This document shows positions 51,774 to 59,251 of a stretch of DNA of 64,000 nt, in pieces. Every line of letters begins with the position of its first letter. Within the stretch, counting starts at the first letter, position 1. The DNA comes from CALMEC01 sp963765105 (GTDB lineage Bacteria; Actinomycetota; Thermoleophilia; Miltoncostaeales; Miltoncostaeaceae): the NCBI GenBank assembly GCA_963765105.1, contig CAVXUW010000004.1:1054001-1118000 (forward strand). Reading direction: 5' to 3'. The translations under genes and the position numbers were made by a program. The notes under the pieces were generated by a model that worked only from the letters and a program-made list of their open reading frames with translations, was not told where the DNA came from and made no database searches.

Positions 51774-51853
51774 TGTCCCCACCTGGTGACAGGGACTTAA
51801 TGGGACACCCCGCGATCCATGTCCCATTAAGTCCCTGTCACCAGGTGGGGACA
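51774..51853. repeat. Long palindromic element, copy 1 (34-bp perfect arms)
   Basis: Arms 51774-51807 and 51820-51853 are exact reverse complements over 34 nt around a 12-nt spacer. The left arm starts TGTCCCCACCTGG and ends TTAATGGGACA. A second copy lies at 52826-52904. There is no T-run and it sits between divergent genes, so it is not an ordinary terminator. The form suits a REP/RAYT-type or other miniature mobile element. Confidence 0.82.
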
Positions 51854-51888
51854 AGAGGGATCCGCTCAGAGGAGGCGGGTCCGGTACG

Positions 51889-51912
51889 GACGGTGGCCAT
51901 CTGTCAGGGACA
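51889..51912 (+). repeat. 24-bp direct repeat, copy 2
   Basis: Same 24 nt as 51730-51753. It ends 3 nt before the VapBC-3 promoter dyad. Confidence 0.75.
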
Positions 51913-51914
51913 TG

Positions 51915-51928
51915 GTATGCTGGCATAC
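51915..51928 (+). promoter_or_regulatory. VapBC-3 promoter and operator
   Basis: The dyad GTATGC-TG-GCATAC overlaps the -10 box TATGCT (51916-51921), which is 7 nt before ATG 51929. A bound antitoxin would cover the promoter. Confidence 0.66.
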
Positions 51929-52156
51929 ATGAAACGGACGACGGTGAAGATCCCCGAAACGTTGGACGCAAGGCTGCGCCACGAAGCCCAACGTCGTGGC
52001 GTCACCATTTCCCAGATCAACCGCGAGGCGCTTGAGGCCTTTCTCGACGTCCCGTCCGGTCGGCGCCGCCTCGCGGCAGCAGCCGCCGGCGCGAGCGGAC
52101 GCAGCGACGTGTCGGAACGCATTGAGGAGATCCTCGCCGCGGAGTTTCCGCGATAG
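51929..52156 (+). CDS. Type II antitoxin, ribbon-helix-helix (module 3)
   Basis: A 75-residue protein from ATG 51929, set by the leaderless box; ATG 51917 lies inside it. MKRTTVKIPETLDARLRHEA and RGVTISQINREALEAFL form the RHH domain. The tail (GRSDVSERIEEILAAEFPR) binds toxin. The TAG stop overlaps the toxin frame as ATAG. It is coded on the opposite strand to aceA and aceB, between them. Confidence 0.84.
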   Translation: MKRTTVKIPETLDARLRHEAQRRGVTISQINREALEAFLDVPSGRRRLAAAAAGASGRSDVSERIEEILAAEFPR

Positions 52157-52569
52157 CTGCGCTGCTCATCGACGCGGGCCCCTTGTACGCCTACATCGAC
52201 GCCGACGACGCCCATCACGGTACATGCCTCGAACTGCTGGAGACCCATCCCGGTCCGCTGATCGTTCCCGCGCTCGTCATCACCGAAGTGGCCTACCTCA
52301 TCGCGACCCGCCTCGGGCCGGAGCCGGAGGTCAGATTCCTCGCCGACCTCGCCTCGGGAGCCTTTGCGGTTGAGCCGGTTGCCGCCGCGGACTGGCTCCG
52401 AATGGCACAGCTCGTGGCGACCTACCGCGACCTACCGCTTGGCACGGTCGACGCCTCGGTGATTGCTGCGGCTGAGCGTGGGGGTTTGAGCGAGATCGCA
52501 ACCCTCGATCGCCGTCACTTCAGCGTCGTCAGGCCGACGCACACGGAGGCCTTCACCCTGCTTCCATGA
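52153..52569 (+). CDS. vapC: VapC-type PIN-domain ribonuclease toxin (module 3)
   Basis: About 138 residues. IAALLIDAGPLYAYIDADDA carries the first catalytic Asp; Glu in LVITEVAYLIA, Asp in GTVDASVIAAAE and Asp in IATLDRRHFSVV complete the site. The conserved start coincides with ATA 52153 overlapping the antitoxin stop (ATAG), or with CTG 52162. The first canonical start (TTG 52183) lies after the first Asp. Start choice is therefore uncertain in the same way as for modules 1 and 2. Confidence 0.84.
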   Translation: MAALLIDAGPLYAYIDADDAHHGTCLELLETHPGPLIVPALVITEVAYLIATRLGPEPEVRFLADLASGAFAVEPVAAADWLRMAQLVATYRDLPLGTVDASVIAAAERGGLSEIATLDRRHFSVVRPTHTEAFTLLP

Positions 52570-52825
52570 GTGGCTCATGCGTATCACCCTAACCCGGTGG
52601 GTACAGGGCCTTGTAGACGGTGACATTGCGTCGGAACGGGGCAATTGGTTGACCATGAGCTGCCCAGAAGCCCGAGGAACTTGAGCCGTCTCTGCGAGTC
52701 AACCGATGCTGCTGACTGCGATCCGCGCCGAGGATCTCGGTCGTCACAGAAGGGTCGCAATCTTTGACCCAGCGCCTAATTCGGCCTATCAGTGAACTGC
52801 GCAGACCGCCCGTGTCCCCACCTGG
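52570..52825. other. Intergenic stretch between VapC-3 and the second palindrome
   Basis: No gene is recognised. Its end carries a 13-nt tandem duplication (TGTCCCCACCTGG at 52813-52825, repeated at 52826-52838) that begins the second palindrome. Confidence 0.45.
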
Positions 52826-52904
52826 TGTCCCCACCTGGTGACAGGGACTTAATGGGACAAAGGTCGCGGGTGTCCCATTAAGTTCCTGTCACCAGGTGGG
52901 GACA
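52826..52904. repeat. Long palindromic element, copy 2 (34-bp arms, one mismatch)
   Basis: Arms 52826-52859 and 52871-52904 around an 11-nt spacer. The left arm is identical to that of copy 1. The right arm differs by one base (AGTTCC for AGTCCC). Copies 1 and 2 bracket the VapBC-3 module (about 1.13 kb end to end). Confidence 0.82.
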
Positions 52905-52975
52905 AACCGGCGCGGAAATGCACGCGGGGCTCCGACGCATGCGAACGGAGCCCCGCGTCAGCTCGTGGTTAGGGC

Positions 52976-55231
52976 TTAGGTCGTCTTGGCGATGATCTTC
53001 TGCCGGGCCGGGCTGTTGGGCTCGACCAGGGCCTTGACCGCGTCCTGATCGACGTCGGCGACGATGATCTGCCCCACTTCTTCGTGTGTGGCGGAGAAGA
53101 TCCCCAGGCTCTTCATGCTGTTGCTCTGACGGTGGTTGTCGTCGGTCGGCGTGAGGTAGTGGATCGACGTCGCCTTGTAGCGGTGGATGAGGAACAGGTG
53201 AAGCAGCACCGAGAGGCGCTTGCGCCTAACCGGGTCGAACGTGTTCTGGTCACGCACCGACAGGATCGAGCGTCCGCGACGGTCGAGCAGTGTGGTGAAG
53301 ATCGTGTTGGCGAACTTCTCACCGTTCGGGCCGAACACGGCGAGCTCGAGAATCTCCGACCCGGCAGTGTGCGGTCGAAGCGACACCTTGACGGGTCCCT
53401 CCACCTTGTGGTGAGCGGCCCACTCCTCGAGCCACCCGGCGAGCAGCTTCGGCGGAACCTCGGTCTGCTGCAGGTGCTGTGACTGCGTGGAGCCCTCACC
53501 CATAGCCTTGGTGGTGGCCGTCTGACCGGACACGGCCATAAGGCCGGCGTCGGCGCGGGGGCCACCCACCAGGGTCTGTGGCGTGCGGTACGGCGACTCG
53601 AGCAGGCGCAGCTTGCGCTGCACGCGGGCCAAGGCCAGCATGCCGTCCTCTCGCAGCGCCATGGAGAACTCCTCTGACGCCAAGCCGTCGATCTGGTGGC
53701 CACCGTAGGTGATGAAGTTGAACACGAAGCCGAGCTTGCCGAGCTCGGCCGGGAACGCCTTCATCTCGTCCTCGGTCATGCCGGTGGTGTCCCAGTTGAA
53801 CGACGGCGAGAGGTTGTACGCCATCATCTGCTCGGGGTACACGGCGTGGATGGCCTCGGCGAACTCCTTGGCCTCGTGGATGTCGGCGATCTTCGTCTCC
53901 ATCCAAAGGATGTCGGCAAACGGCGCGGCCGCCAGCGACTTCTGAATGGCGTACGGGATGCCACCCTGCACCTGGTAGTAGCCGTCCGGGGTCATGGCCA
54001 GGTCGGCGTTCCACGACACGTCGAGGCCCATCTCGGCCACCTTGGCCCACGTGTTGTACCACGATGCGGTGGCCGAGAGGGTGCGCCACTCGTCGATGCT
54101 CATGGGCAGGTCGGTGCCCTCTTCAGCGCGGAAGGCCATGGCCTCGGCGACGGCCTGGCCGAGGGTGGTGAGGCCCGCATCGGCCTGCCACTTCGCCACG
54201 AAGGCGTCGGCAACGGTGTCGAGTGTGGCCTCCGCCGCTCCACCGGAGCTGGCGAGGAACGCCGTCGCTGCCTCGTCGGCCACCGCGGCGATGCCACTCG
54301 AGGCGAGCCAGGCGTCGGCTGCGGCGTACTCACCCGCGGGGACGCTGTAGACGAGGTGACCGTTGATGTCCTCCATACCCGCTGCGTGCAAGTGCCGCAT
54401 GAGGGCGAGGAAGCCGACACGGTAGCTCGGCACGTCGGGGTTGGTGCAACCGAGAATGAACGGCTGGTCGCGCTCGTCACCGCATCCGTCGAGGAGGTTC
54501 GCGGCCTCGGCGTCGGTGCGCGCCACGATGATGCCGGGCACGCCCATGGTGTCGAGCTGGAACCGCGCGGCGTTGAGGCGCTTGATCTGCTCATCGGAGC
54601 CCACGAGCACCTTGCCGCCCTGGTGACCACACTTCTTCACACCGGGCTTCTGGTCCTCGATGTGGTAGCCGGGAACGCCCACCTCGACGAAGCGCCGCAC
54701 GAGGTTGCGCACGTGGGCCTCGCCACCGTGGCCGGTGTCGGCGTCGGCGATGATGAACGGACGGAAGTTGACCTCGGGGGTCGACGCGCGCTCCTCGTCG
54801 GTCATGCGCGACCGCGCGAACTGCTGGTTACGATCAGCGGTGAGCAGGGCACGCACCAAACCGGCAGCCTCATCGGGCACCTGGCTCAGCGGGTAGCTGG
54901 CGAGGTCCGGGCCCGGATCCTCGGCGAGTGAGCCCTTGGCCGACGTGGCCCAGCCACCGAGGTAGATGCCCTCGATGCCGGCGCGTTTCATCGCCACAGC
55001 CTGACCCGGCGAGTACGGGCCGTACGTCGTGATCGACTTCTTCGAGGCAAAGAGCTCCCGCAGCCGCTCATAGAACTTCTCCGCGGCTTCGCGGGCTACC
55101 GTGTAGTCGGCCGCCAGCACTCCCTGCTGTTCCGCGATCTGCCGGGCGGTGAACACCCGGGTAATCGCCTTAAACCGGTCACTGGTTTGGAACCTCTTGA
55201 CGGACTCGATGCGGTCCTCGAATTGCCCCAT
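52976..55231 (-). CDS. aceA: Isocitrate lyase, long (ICL2/AceA2-like) form
   Basis: A 751-residue enzyme cleaving isocitrate to glyoxylate and succinate. Present are FRPFIIADADTGHGGEAHVR, GYHIEDQKPGVKKCGHQGGK (KKCGH with the catalytic Cys), ARTDAEAANLLDG, YNLSPSFNWDTTGM and FNFITYGGHQIDGLA. An inserted stretch (about 320-375) and an extra C-terminal domain of about 150 residues (PVKVSLRPHTAGSEILELAV) mark the long form known from mycobacterial AceA2. The start ATG 55231 has GGGGA about 8 nt upstream. It lies upstream of aceB on the same strand, with an interrupted arrangement. Confidence 0.95.
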   Translation of the reverse strand: MGQFEDRIESVKRFQTSDRFKAITRVFTARQIAEQQGVLAADYTVAREAAEKFYERLRELFASKKSITTYGPYSPGQAVAMKRAGIEGIYLGGWATSAKGSLAEDPGPDLASYPLSQVPDEAAGLVRALLTADRNQQFARSRMTDEERASTPEVNFRPFIIADADTGHGGEAHVRNLVRRFVEVGVPGYHIEDQKPGVKKCGHQGGKVLVGSDEQIKRLNAARFQLDTMGVPGIIVARTDAEAANLLDGCGDERDQPFILGCTNPDVPSYRVGFLALMRHLHAAGMEDINGHLVYSVPAGEYAAADAWLASSGIAAVADEAATAFLASSGGAAEATLDTVADAFVAKWQADAGLTTLGQAVAEAMAFRAEEGTDLPMSIDEWRTLSATASWYNTWAKVAEMGLDVSWNADLAMTPDGYYQVQGGIPYAIQKSLAAAPFADILWMETKIADIHEAKEFAEAIHAVYPEQMMAYNLSPSFNWDTTGMTEDEMKAFPAELGKLGFVFNFITYGGHQIDGLASEEFSMALREDGMLALARVQRKLRLLESPYRTPQTLVGGPRADAGLMAVSGQTATTKAMGEGSTQSQHLQQTEVPPKLLAGWLEEWAAHHKVEGPVKVSLRPHTAGSEILELAVFGPNGEKFANTIFTTLLDRRGRSILSVRDQNTFDPVRRKRLSVLLHLFLIHRYKATSIHYLTPTDDNHRQSNSMKSLGIFSATHEEVGQIIVADVDQDAVKALVEPNSPARQKIIAKTT

Positions 55232-55504
55232 GTGCGCGTTCCCCTTTTCCCTTCACGCGAACGACAGATCGCAAGCGCAGCGCGCGCCCGCGGTACCCCC
55301 TGCCACCGGATCCGCCTCTCCCCTACATGGGAGGGCCGGGCCAAGTGGAAGGCCGGGAGAATACCGGGGTTTGTGACGAACTCAAACATCGAAACCGTTG
55401 TTACGAAACCGCATCTCGCACCAGATGTAACAAAGTCGCCCCGGAGACGTGCTGGATCGGCCTCGGCGGGGACGGATGTCCACCGGCCGGCGGCTGGCCT
55501 GAGC

Positions 55505-55510
55505 TATCGT
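55505..55510 (+). promoter_or_regulatory. Leaderless -10 box of the small membrane protein gene
   Basis: TATCGT with 7 nt to ATG 55518. Confidence 0.55.
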
Positions 55511-55517
55511 TGACGGC

Positions 55518-56006
55518 ATGGTTGACGCTCGGCCCCCACACCGAAATCCCTTCTTGCGTCTGGCCTACGACCGTGACGGACGACTCAAGGGCACACGGCT
55601 TTTGGCGATCTCGGCCAGCGCTGCCGTAGTTGTCACCATCGGAACGACCATCGCCGTCGTCATGGCCGGCGCCGGTAGTCCCGGTGCACTGGCTCTGTGG
55701 ACGACGGTCGCGTTTCTCGGTGTCAAAGTTCCGCTGCTCGGTCTTCTGTGGTGGTTGCTCGGCCGCCATGTCGAGGCCCCCGGAGAGCACAGGTGGGATG
55801 AACAGGAGACCCAGGAGATTCTCGAGCGTCTGCGCAGCGCAACCCGTTTTGCCGAGGGCGCCGACGACGAGAAAGACCGCCTGACGATCCTGGCCGAGGA
55901 GGCGTGGTTCGTTGCCGACAATGCACCCGACGCGATGACCGCCGAAGCCGCTCAGCTGGCGCTCGAAATCCGTGCGAAGCTCGAGCGCACCCCCACGGGG
56001 GCTTAG
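55518..56006 (+). CDS. Small membrane protein of unknown function
   Basis: A 162-residue protein with two transmembrane helices: LLAISASAAVVVTIGTTIAV (about 28-50) and LALWTTVAFLGVKVPLLGLL (about 58-80). A charged cytosolic helical tail follows (QETQEILERLRSATRFAEGA, DAMTAEAAQLALEIRAKLER). No family is recognised. It converges on the LuxR-type regulator gene with a 4-nt overlap. Confidence 0.7.
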   Translation: MVDARPPHRNPFLRLAYDRDGRLKGTRLLAISASAAVVVTIGTTIAVVMAGAGSPGALALWTTVAFLGVKVPLLGLLWWLLGRHVEAPGEHRWDEQETQEILERLRSATRFAEGADDEKDRLTILAEEAWFVADNAPDAMTAEAAQLALEIRAKLERTPTGA

Positions 56007-56680
56007 CCGACCGGGACGCGACGTACCCGCGGGTCGAGTAGCCCGGCCTGGATTGCACTGCTCACGAGAGCTGCGCGTGTGCGGGCACGGAGTTTGTCGG
56101 AGACACTTGAGCGGTGGGTCTCGACCGTGCGCACGCTCAAGCCCAGGTGAATCGCGATCTCGGCGTTGGTGTGACCAAAGCCGATGAGGCCCAACACATC
56201 CCGCTCACGCCGCGACAGGCTGTCGAGCAGCCGCTGGCTCTGTCGCGGACGCGTGTGCGTTGGTACCGCGGGATCGATGAACGTCTGGCCGTCAATCGTC
56301 TGCTGCAACGCATGGAAGAGAACCCGAAGCGACGAGGTGCTCAACACGTAGGCGTTCGCACCGGCGGCGATCGTCGCCTGAGCGTTTCGTGACGTGGCGT
56401 TGGCCGTCAGTACCACGACCCGAGGAAACGGAGGGCTCTCACGAAGCTTCGTCACATGAGGGTTCGCCTCGTCGCCATCGAGGTCACAGTCGTGGAGGAT
56501 GAGCAAGTCGGGATGCTCACGCGCCATTCGGGCGGCGGCGCTCGTGATCCTCAGAAGCGACCCCGTGCAGACAGTGAAACGCACGTCGGCGTCGATCGCA
56601 AGCGACAACGCGTCCCGCAGCATCACATGATCGCTCACCACAGAGATGCGGCACGGACGGTCCGGTGGAAGACGACTCAT
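56003..56680 (-). CDS. LuxR/NarL-type response regulator
   Basis: A 225-residue protein from ATG 56680 (GAGG 5 nt upstream). The receiver-like domain opens CRISVVSDHVMLRDALSLAI and has HPDLLILHDCDLDGDEANP, VVVLTANAT and AAGANAYVLSTSSLRVLFHA. The expected phospho-Asp strand reads LILHDCDLDG and the usual Lys is Ser, so phosphorylation may be lost. The HTH is canonical LuxR: LSRRERDVLGLIGFGHTNAE, IHLGLSVRTVETHRSSV, SDKLRARTRAAL. No cognate kinase is adjacent. It is probably an atypical regulator. Confidence 0.85.
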   Translation of the reverse strand: MSRLPPDRPCRISVVSDHVMLRDALSLAIDADVRFTVCTGSLLRITSAAARMAREHPDLLILHDCDLDGDEANPHVTKLRESPPFPRVVVLTANATSRNAQATIAAGANAYVLSTSSLRVLFHALQQTIDGQTFIDPAVPTHTRPRQSQRLLDSLSRRERDVLGLIGFGHTNAEIAIHLGLSVRTVETHRSSVSDKLRARTRAALVSSAIQAGLLDPRVRRVPVG

Positions 56681-56841
56681 ACAGGCCTCACATACAAATT
56701 GCGGGTTTCTACTGATGCAGCCTATCGCGTCGTCCGCCACGATCCGATGCGGCAGTGTCCGCAGGGGGCTGCCTGTTTGACGCGCGGCCAGGGTCCTGGA
56801 CCACCCACTGGGACCCGGCCACCCGTCAGTCCTTCAGTGGA

Positions 56842-57285
56842 CTAACTTGCCCGGGTGGCCTCATCGAGAGCCGCGTTGAGAAGACGGTCCGCCTCCGCGT
56901 TTCCCGCGCGCCGAACGTGCTCAAACCGGATGACATCGAACTGACGTGCCACCGCCCGCGCATCGGTATGCAGCGGCTGAAGCCCCGGGGCCTTCACCCT
57001 CCACGCCCCCTTCATCTGCTCGATGACGAGCTTCGAGTCACCATGAACGAGAAGGTGTGTGACACCCAACTCTCGAGCGCGAGCGAGGCCCGCAATGAGC
57101 CCCCCGTATTCGGCCACATTGTTCGTGGCCGTTCCGATGGCCCGCCCCATAGCGGCAAGCGTCTCACCGTGCGGATCGGTCAGCGTGTAGCCCCACGCCG
57201 CCGGCCCGGGATTGCCTCGTGAGCCGCCATCGAAGAAGAGAACGCTCTCCTCCGCGTCGCCGAAAAGTGTTCCCTGCTCACCCAT
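56842..57285 (-). CDS. rnhA: Ribonuclease HI
   Basis: A 147-residue protein. LFFDGGSRGNPGPAAWGYTL (first catalytic Asp), NNVAEYGGLIAGLARA (Glu), LVHGDSKLVIEQMKGAWRVK (Asp) and FEHVRRAGNAEADRLLNAAL (Asp) give the full acidic set. It degrades RNA in RNA-DNA hybrids. The form lacks the basic protrusion, as in actinobacterial and plant-like RNase HI. Start ATG 57285 is supported by TACCAT 7 nt before it. Confidence 0.92.
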   Translation of the reverse strand: MGEQGTLFGDAEESVLFFDGGSRGNPGPAAWGYTLTDPHGETLAAMGRAIGTATNNVAEYGGLIAGLARARELGVTHLLVHGDSKLVIEQMKGAWRVKAPGLQPLHTDARAVARQFDVIRFEHVRRAGNAEADRLLNAALDEATRAS

Positions 57286-57292
57286 CGCGCGC

Positions 57293-57298
57293 ATGGTA
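57293..57298 (-). promoter_or_regulatory. Leaderless -10 box of the RNase HI gene
   Basis: TACCAT on the minus strand with 7 nt to ATG 57285. Confidence 0.55.
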
Positions 57299-57361
57299 CG
57301 CGTTCGAACCCGATCCGGGACCCCACGAGAGGCTCGCGACGCGGTCGACGCTCGCCCGAGG

Positions 57362-57367
57362 TAGCGT
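57362..57367 (+). promoter_or_regulatory. Leaderless -10 box of the 104-residue protein gene
   Basis: TAGCGT with 7 nt to GTG 57375. It fixes the start of an otherwise unanchored small gene. Confidence 0.55.
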
Positions 57368-57374
57368 TCCGATC

Positions 57375-57689
57375 GTGAACGTTTTTGGCCACTGGCTGCG
57401 CCCGGAACCGGGGGCACGGATACGGCAGATCGTCGCCACCGGACCTTTTGTGATTCAGGAACGAATCGACCTGGGCATGGGCGCATGTCGGCTGCACCGC
57501 CATCGCACGGCGATCCACACGACGTTCACCGTGGTGACAGTCGTCGAACGCACCGAAGAAGGCCTTCCGTGCTTTCAGATCGTTGTCGATGACGACCGCG
57601 ACGGGCGACGGTATGTCGTCGACACCGGCGCGTGCGGTCCGGGGCTCCCCCCCGAGACGTTCGTCGCGGTCCCGCCCGAGGAGAACTAG
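57375..57689 (+). CDS. Hypothetical protein, 104 residues
   Basis: No family is recognised. The protein (VNVFGHWLRPEPGARIRQIV, RIDLGMGACRLHRHRTAIHT, FQIVVDDDRDGRRYVVDTGA) looks like a small mixed alpha/beta or beta fold, soluble, without signal peptide. It is divergent from rnhA and its stop overlaps that of the next small minus-strand gene. Confidence 0.6.
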   Translation: MNVFGHWLRPEPGARIRQIVATGPFVIQERIDLGMGACRLHRHRTAIHTTFTVVTVVERTEEGLPCFQIVVDDDRDGRRYVVDTGACGPGLPPETFVAVPPEEN

Positions 57690-57856
57690 GCGGGGACGGG
57701 CTCTTCGGTCGCGGCGTTCAGAGCCTGCACTCGCTCCCAGGCCTCGGCCTCGGCACGCTCGTACTCGTCGGGCTCGAACATGTGCGCGCCACGCGAGATG
57801 GCCAGGTAGTCAGAAACTGCCCGTTCGAGCTCTTTTGCGTGTTCCACGTTCGACAT
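57686..57856 (-). CDS. Small hypothetical protein, 56 residues
   Basis: ATG 57856 with GAGGG about 9 nt upstream. The product MSNVEHAKELERAVSDYLAI continues SRGAHMFEPDEYERAEAEAW and ends EEPVPA. It is strongly helical and acidic, with codon use like its neighbours. It could be a coiled-coil partner protein. No family is recognised. Confidence 0.5.
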   Translation of the reverse strand: MSNVEHAKELERAVSDYLAISRGAHMFEPDEYERAEAEAWERVQALNAATEEPVPA

Positions 57857-58007
57857 TTTCACATCCCTCGGAGAGTTCGTCGGCAGATGTCTTCAACGAC
57901 TGTAGTTAACGGTAGCGGACGACTCGGAAAAGAGGCCCTCCAACGGTAAAGAGATCGACAAGAAATCCGTGAGTCGCGTTGGGGCCGTGCCACCGAGTTC
58001 GCGCGGA

Positions 58008-58013
58008 TAGGGT
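58008..58013 (+). promoter_or_regulatory. Leaderless -10 box of pdxH
   Basis: TAGGGT with 7 nt to ATG 58021. It favours this ATG over the upstream in-frame start at 57979. Confidence 0.6.
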
Positions 58014-58020
58014 AACGCCG

Positions 58021-58644
58021 ATGTCATCACCCACCAACCTTCCGCCGCCGCTCAGCCGCGCAGACCTTGCCGCCGACCCACACGCACAGTTCGTCACCTG
58101 GATCGACGACGCACGCAGCAGAGGCGTGCACGAACCCGAGGCGATGGCCCTAGCCACCGCGAGCGCCGACGGGGCCCCGTCGGCACGAATGGTGCTCCTG
58201 CGCGGGTTTGGACCACAGGGCTACATCTGGTTTACGAACTACGAGAGCCGCAAGTCCGCTGAAATCACCACCAACCCCCGTGCGGCGCTCGTTCTTCACT
58301 GGGCAGCCATTGGCCGGCAGATCCGCATCGAAGGCGATGTGACGCCGACCTCGCCTGAGGAGTCGGACGCCTACTTCGCGAGCCGCCATCCCGGCAGCCA
58401 GGTCGGTGCCTGGGCGTCGGCGCAAAGCACCCCTATCGCCGATCGCAACGTGCTCGACCGCGAGGTCGCCGCGGCACGCAACCGCTTCGGAGCCGAACCG
58501 GTGCCCCGTCCGCCGAACTGGGGAGGTTTTCGCCTCATCCCCACACGATTCGAGTTTTGGCAGCACCGCGACAACCGACTCCATGACCGGTTCGTCTACA
58601 CACCGGGTGGCACCGGGTGGATCATCACCTGCCTGGCTCCCTAG
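58021..58644 (+). CDS. pdxH: Pyridoxamine 5'-phosphate oxidase
   Basis: A 207-residue FMN enzyme converting pyridoxine/pyridoxamine 5'-phosphate to PLP. EPEAMALATASADGAPSARM and VLLRGFGPQGYIWFTNYESR (FMN phosphate and substrate contacts), ALVLHWAAIGRQIRIEGDV and ESDAYFASRHPGSQVGAWAS match the family. The C-terminal PPNWGGFRLIPTRFEFWQHR with the closing WIITCLAP is the dimerisation domain. It supplies PLP for enzymes such as the StrS-type aminotransferase in this window. Confidence 0.95.
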   Translation: MSSPTNLPPPLSRADLAADPHAQFVTWIDDARSRGVHEPEAMALATASADGAPSARMVLLRGFGPQGYIWFTNYESRKSAEITTNPRAALVLHWAAIGRQIRIEGDVTPTSPEESDAYFASRHPGSQVGAWASAQSTPIADRNVLDREVAAARNRFGAEPVPRPPNWGGFRLIPTRFEFWQHRDNRLHDRFVYTPGGTGWIITCLAP

Positions 58645-58648
58645 CCGC

Positions 58649-59056
58649 TCACAACGCTGACGGATCCGTGCGCGTGAGCCGATCGACGATCTCCCCGACA
58701 TCCCGTCCCACCAGAAGGCCCGGCGGAACCGATTCCGGCATCAACTCCTCACGCATGATGAGAGCAAGCGGACGGTCACCCGGGGTGAGGGTCTCGCTGA
58801 ACGCATCCGCCCAGGAGATGCCGTCTTCGACCAGCGCGACGTCACGAAGATCAACGACCACCGGGCGTCGACGCCCGCTCACAGCCGCAACCTGAGCGGC
58901 CACAACGGTGGCGCTCTGACGATCGAGGTTGCCCCTGACCGTTACTCGGACGATGGCACCAGAGAGGTCAACATCAATGTCGAGGGGAGGTCGTTCGCGC
59001 GAGTGCACTCGGGAGCTCTCCGGGAGGGGGTCGAAAGATCGCCTTCTCACCGTCAT
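58649..59056 (-). CDS. STAS-domain protein (anti-sigma-factor antagonist-like)
   Basis: A 135-residue protein. IVRVTVRGNLDRQSATVVAA and RRPVVVDLRDVALVEDGISW match the STAS fold, and a C-terminal helix (GRDVGEIVDRLTRTD) follows. The usual phosphorylatable Ser after the DLS motif is replaced (DLRDVALVEDG), so phospho-control is doubtful. The start has GAGAG upstream. A perfect 8-bp hairpin (GGCCCCCC / GGGGGGCC, 59064-59087) lies just before the start and could act in the leader. Confidence 0.7.
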   Translation of the reverse strand: MTVRRRSFDPLPESSRVHSRERPPLDIDVDLSGAIVRVTVRGNLDRQSATVVAAQVAAVSGRRRPVVVDLRDVALVEDGISWADAFSETLTPGDRPLALIMREELMPESVPPGLLVGRDVGEIVDRLTRTDPSAL

Positions 59057-59251
59057 CTCTCACGGCCCCCCGAAAGCTAGGGGGGCCGGACGGGACCTTC
59101 CGCGGGGGACTGCCTGCTGCTGCTCGCACGGACATCTCGTGTGTTCAACAGCCCATCCAAGGGGGTTCGGGTCGCCGTCCGGCCCAAAGAAAGGTAGAGC
59201 ACGCGGCGTTAAACCGGTGTCAGCAAATCGCCCGGCGGCATCAAAATTCCG

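Noticed and set aside
50226..51800. A 524-codon plus-strand open frame opposite malate synthase
   Set aside because: Antisense shadow of aceB; His/Arg/Val-rich without domain, while aceB is complete on the minus strand.
53696..54931. A 411-codon plus-strand open frame opposite isocitrate lyase
   Set aside because: Antisense shadow of aceA; no recognisable domain.
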